The translations under genes and the position numbers were made by a program. The notes under the pieces are model-generated. The model saw only the letters and a program-made list of their open reading frames with translations, was not told the origin of the DNA and ran no database searches. Below are positions 46,547 to 55,097 of a DNA stretch of 64,000 nucleotides, in pieces (position 1 is the first letter of the stretch; the number at the start of each line of letters is the position of its first letter). Source of the DNA: Bin87 sp965261925 (GTDB taxonomy: Bacteria; Chloroflexota; Dehalococcoidia; Lucifugimonadales; UBA3495); NCBI GenBank assembly GCA_965261925.1, contig OZ253486.1:3348001-3412000 (forward strand), written 5' to 3'.

Positions 46547-46754
46547 TTAGGAAGACATCTCCCGACAGTGGTTGGAGCTTGCCGAAAATGCTATCTGCAA
46601 CATCATGTCCCCTGACAAAGATCTGATCGACCTGCGAAGACGGGGGCCATTCATGAACTCGGCGGTGTTGTTGGAGCTCAGCCGGCGCAGTGTAGAAGCG
46701 GAGAATCTGTTCATTGGGATGGATGGTTTGGTTTTTAATGCAGCGTCGGGATGA

Positions 46755-47183
46755 ATACTCGGCGTCCGCGATGCTACCGGAGTTGGACCTCTTGGCGGCA
46801 TTGGGAATGGTGGGTACCACCGACGCGGGCGATATGCGACAGTAGCTGATTGCTGCAGACGACGCAGTTCCCGGGGAATTTATGGGTGAGAGGTGTTTTG
46901 GCAGGCGGTGTGGTCACGGGAGTTCGCGCCAGGAATCGACATTTGAGCAATAGTGGGTTGACCGGAGCATTGTAGCGGTCGCCGTAAACTGTCGTCGCGG
47001 CTGGATTGTTGCAACCTGTTAGCCCCTAACCTTACGTTAGCCTGGCAGGATAGCTATTCAGTGCCTTTTCCCTCGGCTGCCCTCACGTCGCTGAAGTAGG
47101 CCGAGCGTACAAGCCGATTTTACGTAATGACCCTTTTGAGCGAACCAAACTCCGTGTCGGCGATGAAAACTGGAACCACCGGA
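46755..47183. other. Intergenic, with one copy of a dispersed motif
   Basis: No gene is supported. At about 47122-47150 the complement of GGTTCGCTCAAAAGGGTCAT occurs, the same motif as at 6743, 16110, 30550 and 61535. Confidence 0.4.
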
Positions 47184-47530
47184 TCAGCCGACCACGCCGG
47201 CGACGGCGGCCTGAAGGCGCCTTACGACCGCGTCCACATCGTCCGGTATCTCATCGGCGGTCGCGATGCCGAGGAATGTTCGAAGGTCCCCATCCGGCAT
47301 GTAGCCACGCTCATCGTCGATGGTGTCGATCAGGCCGGCGAGCTGCCAAGCTTGGAGGATGTGCGAGATGAGAAGATGGGCACGTATGGGATTATCGGCG
47401 GATACGGTCTTGCTGAACCCGCGGAGGACCCAGTGATGAGGGGGTTCGAAGTCCCTGGTTCATCCATAGGAGATGGGCTCGGATCCATCTCCCGGTCCAG
47501 GCCGTTCAGTGCGTAGTGAATGGTGGTCAC
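47184..47530 (-). pseudogene. Divergent hypothetical gene with a frameshift
   Basis: GTG 47530 has GGAGAG 6 nt upstream and begins MTTIHYALNGLDREMDPSP. After about 25 codons the protein-like sequence moves to another frame: FEPPHHWVLRGFSKTVSADN, AHLLISHILQAWQLAGLIDT, GYMPDGDLRTFLGIATADE, ending at 47184. The second part has the look of a real globular protein. No family is recognised. It is divergent from the defence-like operon and shares its control region. Confidence 0.4.
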
Positions 47531-47560
47531 GATGTCTCTCCTTTGGCTTGGTCGGAGTTC

Positions 47561-47594
47561 TTGACCCGAATACGACACAATGTTACCGTTGTGT
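47561..47594 (+). promoter_or_regulatory. Candidate promoter and operator of the defence-like operon
   Basis: TTGACC at 47561 could be a -35 box. An inverted repeat, ACACAA-8 nt-TTGTGT (47575-47594), lies just before the ATG at 47596. The XRE protein of the operon is the natural candidate to bind it. No Shine-Dalgarno sequence is present, so the first gene may be leaderless or weakly translated. Confidence 0.5.
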
Positions 47595-47595
47595 A

Positions 47596-48036
47596 ATGAT
47601 ACCGCAGTTCGATGCGGATGGACTGCTGCCACCGGGAGTCCATTGGGCGGTTTGGGATGAGGTGACCGCAAGGTTCGGCAACACCCCATGGCGTAGGCAG
47701 CTTCTGGAAGGGCTCGGGATGGCCATCAATAGCCTGAGGCGGGCCGGCTGTCACACCGTGTACATAGATGGCAGTTTTGTGACGAGCAAGGAGATGCCGA
47801 ATGACTTCGATGCCTGTTGGGAGGAGGAGGGTGTGGCGCCGGAATTGCTGGATCCGGAGTTACTGCACTTCGATGCCGGGAGGGCCGCTCAGAAGGCCAG
47901 ATACCAGGGTGAGCTGTTTCCCGCATCCATAGGAGCGACCGCGGACGGGATGTCGTTTCTCGAATTCTTCCAGACGGATAGAGAGACCGGAAGGACCAAG
48001 GGCATTGTTGCAGTTGATGTGGGAGGCACTCGATGA
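47596..48036 (+). CDS. DUF6932-like protein (nucleotidyltransferase-like), candidate toxin
   Basis: 146 residues from ATG 47596. Reads LPPGVHWAVWDEVTARFG, then YIDGSFVTSKEMPNDFDACW, which resembles the GSxxxxxxxxxDxD pattern of the nucleotidyltransferase fold. Next come FDAGRAAQKARYQGELFP and FLEFFQTDRETGRTKGIVAV, as in the family I recall as DUF6932. Its stop overlaps the start of an XRE protein by four bases. The layout of a small enzyme followed by its regulator resembles toxin-antitoxin modules. That role is inferred. Confidence 0.65.
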   Translation: MIPQFDADGLLPPGVHWAVWDEVTARFGNTPWRRQLLEGLGMAINSLRRAGCHTVYIDGSFVTSKEMPNDFDACWEEEGVAPELLDPELLHFDAGRAAQKARYQGELFPASIGATADGMSFLEFFQTDRETGRTKGIVAVDVGGTR

Positions 48037-48476
48037 TCAAGAACGAAAGGCAGTACCGGATCACCCGCAGGCAGGCAGACCGTTTCGCGCAGACCCTGGA
48101 GGGGTTTAGGGAGAGACCGGAGGGAGCTAATGGGATGCATCCCCTGATCGCGCAGGCCCAGGTGGATGCGGTCAGCAGCCAGCTGGCCGATCTTGAGGCC
48201 GAGTTGCGGGAGTACGAGGCGATCAAGGAGGGAGCGTTTCAGGTGGAGGCATTGCGGATGGTGGGGGACCTGCCTGCATTGCTCATCAAGGCCCGCATCG
48301 CCCGAGGACTGACCCAGAGGGAGTTGGCGGATCGCATGGGATTAAAGGAGCAGCAGATACAGCGATATGAGGCCACAGATTACGCCACGGCCAAATGGTC
48401 TCGCATCAGGGAGGTGGCGGGGGTGCTCAGCATTGAACTCGGCAGCTCGGACGCGCCGGTGAAAGCTCTCCAGTGA
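48033..48476 (+). CDS. XRE-family helix-turn-helix regulator, candidate antitoxin
   Basis: 147 residues. An N-terminal helical part (ADRFAQTLEGFRERP, AVSSQLADLEAELREYEAIK) is followed by an XRE helix-turn-helix at about 85-140 (LIKARIARGLTQRELADRMG, QQIQRYEATDYATAKWSRI). The start overlaps the DUF6932-like stop (ATGA). It probably binds the inverted repeat at 47575 and may neutralise its partner. The next gene starts 38 nt later. Confidence 0.8.
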   Translation: MIKNERQYRITRRQADRFAQTLEGFRERPEGANGMHPLIAQAQVDAVSSQLADLEAELREYEAIKEGAFQVEALRMVGDLPALLIKARIARGLTQRELADRMGLKEQQIQRYEATDYATAKWSRIREVAGVLSIELGSSDAPVKALQ

Positions 48477-48514
48477 GAGATTGTCGATCAGGATTCGAAG
48501 CGGGAGGCGGGTCA

Positions 48515-49255
48515 ATGAGACAGCTGAATGATTACAGCGATGTCCGATACCGGGGGTTCTGTATCCATTGTGGCGAGGGTCTCCACCTCGGAAACAGCAG
48601 CCGTGACCACGTTCCAACTCGAGCTCTTCTGGACCGTCCCCATCCGGATAACCTTCCCACCATCGATGTCTGCCGTGAGTGCAACAACAGCTTCTCAAAG
48701 GACGAGAACTACCGGGTAGCTCTCATTGCCTGCGTCATCACCGGATCGGTTGAGCTGAACCGGCGGGAGTTCTCCGTTGCCTCCGGCATATTGGCTCGAA
48801 GTGTGGAACTAGCAGCTCGCATTGAACGAGCGAGCAGGGTCCAATTGACGCTGTGGGGTGATGCTGAGGTTCAATGGTCTGCGGAGCTGGACCGTGTTGA
48901 AAGTGTGGTGGTGAAGAACGCGCGGGGTCATGCTTTCCACGAACTCGGTCTGCCACTGCAATTCCAACCGAGCCATGTGGTAATGTCCTCATTGCTGTTG
49001 CTTTCTGGCAATCAGCGAAGTCAATTCGAACGGTGGCCGGATGATGCACCGTGGCCGGAAGTCGGTAGCAGGATGATGCAACGCTTGGTGATGGGAGACC
49101 TCGACCGAGGTTGGGTCACGGTACAGGAAGGCGTTTACCGCTACATGGTCGTTCAACTGTTTGGCGGAACGGTGGTTCGCAGCGTTATCCGCGAGTATAT
49201 GGCGACCGAAGTGTTGTGGTCCGATGAAACGGATAACTCGGCAGATTTACTCTGA
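48515..49255 (+). CDS. HNH-type zinc protein, putative endonuclease
   Basis: 246 residues. ATG 48515 is set by GGAGG 7 nt upstream. The N-terminal 65 residues hold CIHCGEGLHLG, then SRDHVPTRALL and CRECNNSFSKDEN: two Cys pairs around an Asp-His, as in HNH nucleases. The rest (about 180 residues) has no recognised domain but is rich in beta-type segments and ends acidic. It lies 9 nt before the MORC-like ATPase gene, so it is almost surely part of the same operon and may be its nuclease. Confidence 0.7.
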   Translation: MRQLNDYSDVRYRGFCIHCGEGLHLGNSSRDHVPTRALLDRPHPDNLPTIDVCRECNNSFSKDENYRVALIACVITGSVELNRREFSVASGILARSVELAARIERASRVQLTLWGDAEVQWSAELDRVESVVVKNARGHAFHELGLPLQFQPSHVVMSSLLLLSGNQRSQFERWPDDAPWPEVGSRMMQRLVMGDLDRGWVTVQEGVYRYMVVQLFGGTVVRSVIREYMATEVLWSDETDNSADLL

Positions 49256-49264
49256 GGTCTCACT

Positions 49265-50818
49265 ATGACCCGTACTGCATCGGGGAGCGGATCGGCGGCG
49301 GCCGGCACGCGGGTTGACGACAGCTACGACGTGGTATCGCCCCGGGCAGATCATCTCATGGAGTCCCTGCGGGGCGCTGGCTACTCGCTGCCGGCGGCGG
49401 TCTCCGACCTGATCGACAACAGCATCACCGCCGGCGCCGGGAACATCTGGCTCAACTTCCACTGGTCGGGGGCGAATTCCAGGGTGTCGATTCTGGACGA
49501 CGGCTGCGGGATGTCCGAAACCGAGCTGGTCGACGCCATGCGCATCGGGTCACGCAGCCCCAGGGAGGAGCGGGACTCGGACGACCTGGGGCGGTTCGGG
49601 CTGGGTCTGAAGACGGCCTCGATCTCACAGGCTCGATCGCTGACCGTCGCCACCCGCACCGTGTCATCGGGATCTCCGAGTATCAGGCGGTGGGATCTGG
49701 ACCATCTGGCGTCCGTGGGTGAGTGGCAGCTGCTCAGGCCTACTGCAGAGGAGTTGGGGGAGGATGTCCCGGCGCTGAACGAACTCCCGCACGGAACCCT
49801 GGTGATCTGGGAGAAGCCGGATCGGATGGTGGGGGATGTTGGTCCCGATGATGAACGTGCGAGGCGGCAGTTCCTGCAGGTCCTCGAGGCTGTGGAGAAC
49901 CACATCGCCATGGTGTTCCACCGTCTGATGACGGGCCGGGGAGCCGTGTCCATCTGGCTCAATGGTCAGAGGGTCACTCCGTGGGATCCGTTCCTGACGA
50001 TGGGGGATGCGACGCAGGATATGGGATCAGAATCCCTGGGACGCGACGGCGAGGTGGTTGTGAACCCATACGTTCTTCCGCATCATTCGCGGCTGACCTC
50101 GGAGCAGCACCGGTTGGCGGGGGGCCCGGCCGGATGGAACGCCCAGCAGGGATTCTATGTGTACCGGAACCGGCGACTCCTACTGCCCGGCGACTGGCTG
50201 GGATTGGAGTTCCAGAAGGAGGAACACTACAAGCTGGCCCGGATACTGGTGGACCTGCCCAACTCGTCGGACGAAGAGTGGGACATAGATGTCAGGAAGA
50301 GTCGGGCGCGTCCCCCGCTGAGGTTCCGGGATGACCTGTTGAGGATTGCCCGGGCGACGCGCAGGCGTGCCGTCGAGGTGTACAGGCATCGCGGCAAGAC
50401 CATAGGGCGTAGTTCGCGCAGCGCCCCGACCTTTGTGTGGCTGCGCCGTACTCAGGGCGGGCGGATACACTACGCTGTGAACCGGGATCATCCCCTGATC
50501 AGGGCAGCCCTGAACTCCCCATCTGTGAGCGGTGCGGAGCTGCGGCGGATCCTGCGATTGGTGGAGGAGTACGTGCCGGTTCAGCAGATCTGGGTGGACA
50601 TGGCGGAGGGAGACGAGACGCAGAGCCTGCCCTTCGAGGCCGCCGCCGAGGTTGAGATAGCAGAGCTGATCAGGGCGCTCTACGCGGCACTGACCGGGGC
50701 CGGAGCCACCCACGACGAGGCCATGGACCGGCTGGTGAGGACCGAGATCATCGGAGACCGGTTCGAGCTGCTGGAGGCGACCGTCGGGGAACTCCTGGGG
50801 GGTGTGGGAGTTGAGTGA
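49265..50818 (+). CDS. MORC/MutL-like GHKL ATPase
   Basis: 517 residues. The GHKL fold is complete: AVSDLIDNSITAGAGNI (N box), LDDGCGMSETEL (G1, DxGxG), GRFGLGLKTASISQ (G2), GTLVIWEKPDR, and a following S5-like domain with DIDVRKSRARPP, whose Lys would reach the ATP. This is the prokaryotic MORC/MutL-like group that clusters with Z1 ATPases and nucleases. ATP binding is expected to close the dimer around DNA. The gene overlaps the Z1 gene by 17 nt. Confidence 0.85.
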   Translation: MTRTASGSGSAAAGTRVDDSYDVVSPRADHLMESLRGAGYSLPAAVSDLIDNSITAGAGNIWLNFHWSGANSRVSILDDGCGMSETELVDAMRIGSRSPREERDSDDLGRFGLGLKTASISQARSLTVATRTVSSGSPSIRRWDLDHLASVGEWQLLRPTAEELGEDVPALNELPHGTLVIWEKPDRMVGDVGPDDERARRQFLQVLEAVENHIAMVFHRLMTGRGAVSIWLNGQRVTPWDPFLTMGDATQDMGSESLGRDGEVVVNPYVLPHHSRLTSEQHRLAGGPAGWNAQQGFYVYRNRRLLLPGDWLGLEFQKEEHYKLARILVDLPNSSDEEWDIDVRKSRARPPLRFRDDLLRIARATRRRAVEVYRHRGKTIGRSSRSAPTFVWLRRTQGGRIHYAVNRDHPLIRAALNSPSVSGAELRRILRLVEEYVPVQQIWVDMAEGDETQSLPFEAAAEVEIAELIRALYAALTGAGATHDEAMDRLVRTEIIGDRFELLEATVGELLGGVGVE

Positions 50819-51365
50819 TTTCACAACGGCCAGAAGCATCGCCCTGAACTGGCTGGACGGGGTGAGCCCGCTGGACGAGGATATGTTGAGGCGGGCCGCC
50901 GAGATCGCGGTCCAGGCGGTGAACAGCCGGCCTGGCGCCGAAGTGGATGCTGACGCGCTGATACGTGAGCTCGAGGCCAATCTCAACGTGCTGGTGGGAG
51001 CCGCATCCACGCTGACCGATGAGCAGAGTGACCACCTTCCCTGGCTGCCGGAACGGCGGGGATCGATCGAGTGGAGGCTGGCCAGGCGATACCGGCGATT
51101 CCTGCAGGAGCAGAGGGGATGGGCGCTGCCGACGCTGCGGAGTTCGGATGATCTCACGGACCGGGTGCTCGCCCTGATGGAGGATCCCTGCAGACCGGGA
51201 ACGTGGGATCGCCGCGGGATGGTGGTGGGAGAGGTGCAGTCCGGAAAGACCTCCAACTACATCGAGCTGGCCTGCAAGGCGGTGGATGCCGGTTACAGGT
51301 TCGTGGTGGTGCTGACCGGGTCGACCAACAGTCTCCGGGCGCAGACGCAGCTGCGCTTCGATGAG

Positions 51366-52797
51366 GTAACTGTTCAGAGTTGGTGAGGCGAATTGGCGGA
51401 ACTTGGTGTGCGGGTGGCTGGCTTTGGGGGCGGTGGTTATGTCATATAACTGGGATGGATACCGAAATCGATCTCAGGACTGCCGACCGGGATGTTCTGA
51501 TTGGCATCATCGTCCGACAGCAGGCCATCATTGAGCGGCTGGAGAAATGCATTGCCCAGTTGGAAGGGCAAGCCAAACCCAAAGGCTCCCGCCGGATGCC
51601 CGGTCTGAAACCCAAAGCAGACCGGGAGCCAGCACGTCCCAAGGAACCTCGCAAACCCCGACCTCACGGCTTTGCCCGAGCCCGCATGACGCCCACCCAC
51701 CGCGTGGAGCATGTGGTGGAGCAGTGTCCCGACTGCGGGACCCAGTTGTCTGGGGGTTGGGCCCAGCGCACTCGGGAGGTGATCGACCTGCCGCAGGTTC
51801 CGGCGCAGGTAACCGAGCACGTTTACCTGACCCGCACTTGTCCCCGCTGCCGACGCTGCTGTGTTCCCAAAGCGCAACTGGACGGCGTGGTGATGGGCAA
51901 GCAGCGCCTGGGGATCAACGTCATCAGCCTGATTGCGGTCCTGCGGGAGGAAGCCAGGCTGCCGTTGCGCACCATCCAGTGGCACCTGGATACCGTGCAT
52001 GGGCTGCAACTCAGCCTGGGGGCCATCGTGGCGGCCACACAGCAAGTGGCTGGCAAGGCCCAACGGGTGGTGGCGGACATCCTGGAACAGGTCCGAGGCA
52101 GTCCGGTGGTCCACGCCGATGAGACGGGTTGGCGACAGGATGGACACAACGGCTACGTGTGGACTTTCAGCACCCCCAACCTGCGGTACTTCCTGCGACG
52201 GAACCGGGGCAAGGCGGTAGTGGACGAGGTTTTGGGCGACGATTTCGCCGGTGTGCTGGTCAGCGACTTTTACGCCGCCTACCACCACTATGCGGGTCCC
52301 AAACAACGCTGCTGGGCCCACCTGCTGCGGGACATCCACGACCTGCGATCACTCTACCCAGATGATGGATCGCTGTCCCAGTGGGCTGACGCCGTCCACC
52401 AACTCTACCGTCAGGCCACGGTCTTTACCCACCCCGCAGAGCAACAACGCCGCACCGCCAAAATGGCCCTGGAAAGACGATTGCTGGTCCTCTGCCGGCC
52501 CTACCTGGATGACCCGTCAGCCGCCCAAGCCAGGCTGTGCCGACGCATGGAGAAACACATCAAAGAACTCTTCGTCTTCGTGGCCGAACCGGAGGTGCCG
52601 CCGGACAACAACGCCGCCGAGCGCAGCCTGCGCCATCTGGTGGTCAGCCGCAAGGTCAGTGGGGGCACCCGCTCGGACCGGGGTACTGCCACCAAGATGA
52701 CGCTGGCGTCAATCTTCGGCACCTGGCGAGCACAAGCTCTCAACACCCTCAACGCCTGCCGTCAACTACTCGCTTCCCCTCAAGTCTGAACAGTTAC
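51366..52797 (+). mobile_element. IS66-family element (single-gene type)
   Basis: Inverted repeats GTAACTGTTCAGA at both ends and an 8 bp target duplication, TCGATGAG (51358-51365 and 52798-52805). No tnpA or tnpB helper genes, as in the ISBst12-like subgroup. Confidence 0.95.
51455..52789 (+). CDS. tnpC: IS66-family transposase TnpC (intact)
   Basis: 444 residues from ATG 51455. A coiled-coil start (IIVRQQAIIERLEKCIAQLE) and a basic linker precede a zinc-binding part (CPDCGTQL, CPRCRRCC). The DDE domain has VVHADETGWRQDG (Asp), VLVSDFYAAYHHY (Asp) and PPDNNAAERSLRHLVVSRK (Glu). Intact; the source of the disruption of the Z1 gene. It is about 60 residues shorter than many TnpC proteins, mainly at the N-terminus. 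Confidence 0.92.
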   Translation: MDTEIDLRTADRDVLIGIIVRQQAIIERLEKCIAQLEGQAKPKGSRRMPGLKPKADREPARPKEPRKPRPHGFARARMTPTHRVEHVVEQCPDCGTQLSGGWAQRTREVIDLPQVPAQVTEHVYLTRTCPRCRRCCVPKAQLDGVVMGKQRLGINVISLIAVLREEARLPLRTIQWHLDTVHGLQLSLGAIVAATQQVAGKAQRVVADILEQVRGSPVVHADETGWRQDGHNGYVWTFSTPNLRYFLRRNRGKAVVDEVLGDDFAGVLVSDFYAAYHHYAGPKQRCWAHLLRDIHDLRSLYPDDGSLSQWADAVHQLYRQATVFTHPAEQQRRTAKMALERRLLVLCRPYLDDPSAAQARLCRRMEKHIKELFVFVAEPEVPPDNNAAERSLRHLVVSRKVSGGTRSDRGTATKMTLASIFGTWRAQALNTLNACRQLLASPQV

Positions 52798-53337
52798 TCG
52801 ATGAGGGCTTTCTGGGGTGGGACACCAGGCTGAACCTGCAGCTGGGCAGCAGCAACAGGCCTGTGGGCGTGGGTACCCTGCTGGGAGAATCCCTATACGA
52901 CTCGATATCTCCGACCAATGCGAATGAGAACGGCGATTTCAGCCTCCGGGTGGCCAACCACTACAACATCCGCTTGGGCGGCGTTCCGGTGATCATGGTG
53001 GTCAAGAAGAACGGGTCGGTGCTCCGCAACCTGACCCGCTGGGCGCGATCGGTGGGACAGGGGGGAGCGGATGCACCAATCCCCAACACGCCGCTGCTGG
53101 TGATCGACGATGAGGCTGACTACGCCTCGGTGAACACCAGGCCGGTCGGCACCGGGGATGATGAGGACCCCACGGTGATCAACGGGCGCATCAGGGAACT
53201 GCTCAACACCTTCGAGCAGCGGGTCTACGTGGGGTACACGGCCAACGCCCTTCGCCAACATCTTCATCTTTCCCGACCAAGAGACCGACGAACACGGACG
53301 GGACCTGTTTCCCCGCGACTTCCTGGTGTGTAAAGGA

Positions 53338-54978
53338 TGTCAACGGTCAGCGAAAAGGTCCGCACTAACTGGTCAGCATAAATGTCATATTCCCCTCTAT
53401 GGAGAATGTGACGTTGAACCAGAAAGAGCAAGCGAGACTCAAGGTTCTGAACCGCCTGTGGGCAGAGCAGATGACTGTGGACCAGGCAGCCACAGTGATG
53501 GGAGTGAGCACGCGCCACACCAGACGTATCCTGGCGGCGTACCGGAGGGAGGGTGCCGCCGCCCTGGCTCACGGCCATCGTGGTCGTCGGCCGCCCAACG
53601 CAACACCGGAGACAACCAAAGCCGAGGTATTACACCTGGCCAGCACCCGCTACTTGGGAACCAACCACACCCACCTGAGCGAATTGCTTGGAGAGCGCGA
53701 GGGTATCGACATCGACCGCAGTACGCTACGGCGCATACTGGTATCCGCTGGGTTGAACAGCCCGCGCCGTCGCCGTACGCCGCAACATCGGGTGCGTCGC
53801 CAGCGAATGCCGCAGGCCGGGATGCTAATCCAGCTGGACGGCAGCTTTCACCGATGGTTGGGGGAGGCGGGACCGCAGTTCACGCTGCTGTTGGCGGTGG
53901 ATGACGCCACCGGCGCCGTGGTGAACGCCCTCTTCTGTGAGCGGGAAGACGCACGCAACTATTTCGTGATGATGCGGGAGCTGGTGCAGAGCTACGGCGC
54001 GCCGGTTGCTCTCTACGTCGACCGGCACGCCGTCTTCAAGCACACGCCCGGGTCTGGGCTCGCCGGTGCGCCGACCCAGTTCAGCCGCGCCATGGATGAG
54101 CTGGGGATCCAGCTGATATTCGCACTGTCGCCCCAGGCGAAGGGTCGGGTGGAACGAACGGCGGAAACATTTCAGGACCGGCTGGTGACGGAACTTCGAC
54201 TGGCGCGGCCACCATCGCGGACGCTGACATCCTGCTGCAGGGTTTTCTGCCACGCTTCAACGCACGCTTCGGCGTTCCGCCGCAATGTCCCGAGGCCGCT
54301 TACCGCCCACTGGCATCGGACGTGTGCCTGGACCGTATCCTCTGCTTCAAGCACCGCAGGAAGGTGGCCCGGGACAACACGGTGAAGTTCCAGTTGCACA
54401 CCCTGCAGTTGCTGCCCGAGCCACAATGTCCCAGCTATGCCGGGGCCGCTGTGGAGGTCCTGGAAGGACTGGATGGTCGTCTATCCCTGCAACACCAGGG
54501 ACGCACCATCCCTGCTCAAGAGGCGCCGCCCAATCCGGTATTCATGCGAACCGGTAACGAATCATCCCCACACCTTGCCAGGCACCGTTCCGGTCATGAC
54601 CATCCGGCCAAGTCTCGGGCGACGACCCTCTCCCAACTGGCCACGCATCGCGCCTAAGGAACTGCGCATGACTTGGTCGCTGACCACGGGACCGCAGCCG
54701 GCAAGGTGGCAGCCATTGCGCCTCGGAAGCCTACGTTTCTCCAAAAGGCTCGCTGGAAGGCCATACAGAAGGCGAAGCGTAAAGGCATGTCCATCCGAGG
54801 GATAGCGCGGGAGCTGGGAATCAACCGGGCCACGGTGAGGAAATACATCGACGCCGATACCCCACCGATGCGGCAAGTCCGCAGCGCGTCAACTACGCCA
54901 ACACCTGATACCATGGCGGCATAACCGAGTGACATTTATGCTGAACACTTAGCCGGACATTTACGCTGACCTTCGACA
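53338..54978 (+). mobile_element. ISNCY-type element, copy 3 (left tip of IS21)
   Basis: TGTCAACGGTCAGCG to the complement of TGTCGAAGGTCAGCG. Target duplication TAAAGGA (53331-53337 and 54979-54985). Nearly the same as copies 2 and 4 but with a damaged transposase. Confidence 0.93.
53399..54924 (+). pseudogene. ISNCY-family transposase with a small deletion
   Basis: The same as the intact protein at 57557 up to VTELRLA. There a 4-base deletion near 54202 shifts the frame, so the chain ends at 54385. A further difference, a stop near 54657, follows downstream. The C-terminal helix-turn-helix part is still readable at 54673-54924. The N-terminal helix-turn-helix and the full DDE triad are kept, so a DNA-binding fragment could be made. 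Confidence 0.9.
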
Positions 54979-55097
54979 TAAAGGACGGAGAGAAAATGTA
55001 CCGCGTGGGCGGCCCGATCGCCGATTCGGGCGGTTGAAAACTGTACCGCCTGGTGTCTTCCATAAAGCTGAATATCAGCTGTTGGAAGGTGCGATGG

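Larger units (their letters stand above)
45483..46754 (+). pseudogene. DUF3800-like protein, 5'-truncated and split by IS5
   Basis: Two parts flank an IS5. The left (to 45684) reads LVDSREYPGVQIADVWASAL, the conserved Asp motif of DUF3800, a nuclease-like fold family found in defence and mobile loci. The right (46551-46754) reads EDISRQWLELAENAICNI and continues in the same frame. The N-terminus with its expected YxDES motif was removed by the IS1380 at 45481. The joined sequence has TAG at the insertion point, so the gene may have been dead before the IS5 arrived. Confidence 0.5.
50802..53328 (+). pseudogene. Z1-domain ATPase, split by IS66, frameshifted and cut by IS21
   Basis: Left part (50802-51365): a helical N-terminus, then Walker A GMVVGEVQSGKTSNYIELA and VVLTGSTNSLRAQTQLRFDE. 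Right part (from 52806): GFLGWDTRLNLQLG, VPVIMVVKKNGSVLRNL and Walker B LLVIDDEADYAS, then VYVGYTA and FANIFIFPDQETDEHGRDLF. Removing the IS66 and one TCGATGAG repeat gives RFDEGFLGW in frame. One extra A near 53251 shifts the frame (GCCAACGCCC for expected GCCACGCCC). The IS21 then ends the gene at FPRDFLV; several hundred residues are lacking. Z1 proteins are SF2-like ATPases that partner MutL/MORC proteins. Confidence 0.85.

Noticed and set aside
50180..51256. Minus-strand frame of 358 residues
   Set aside because: Antisense to the MORC and Z1 genes, which have clear motifs on the other strand.
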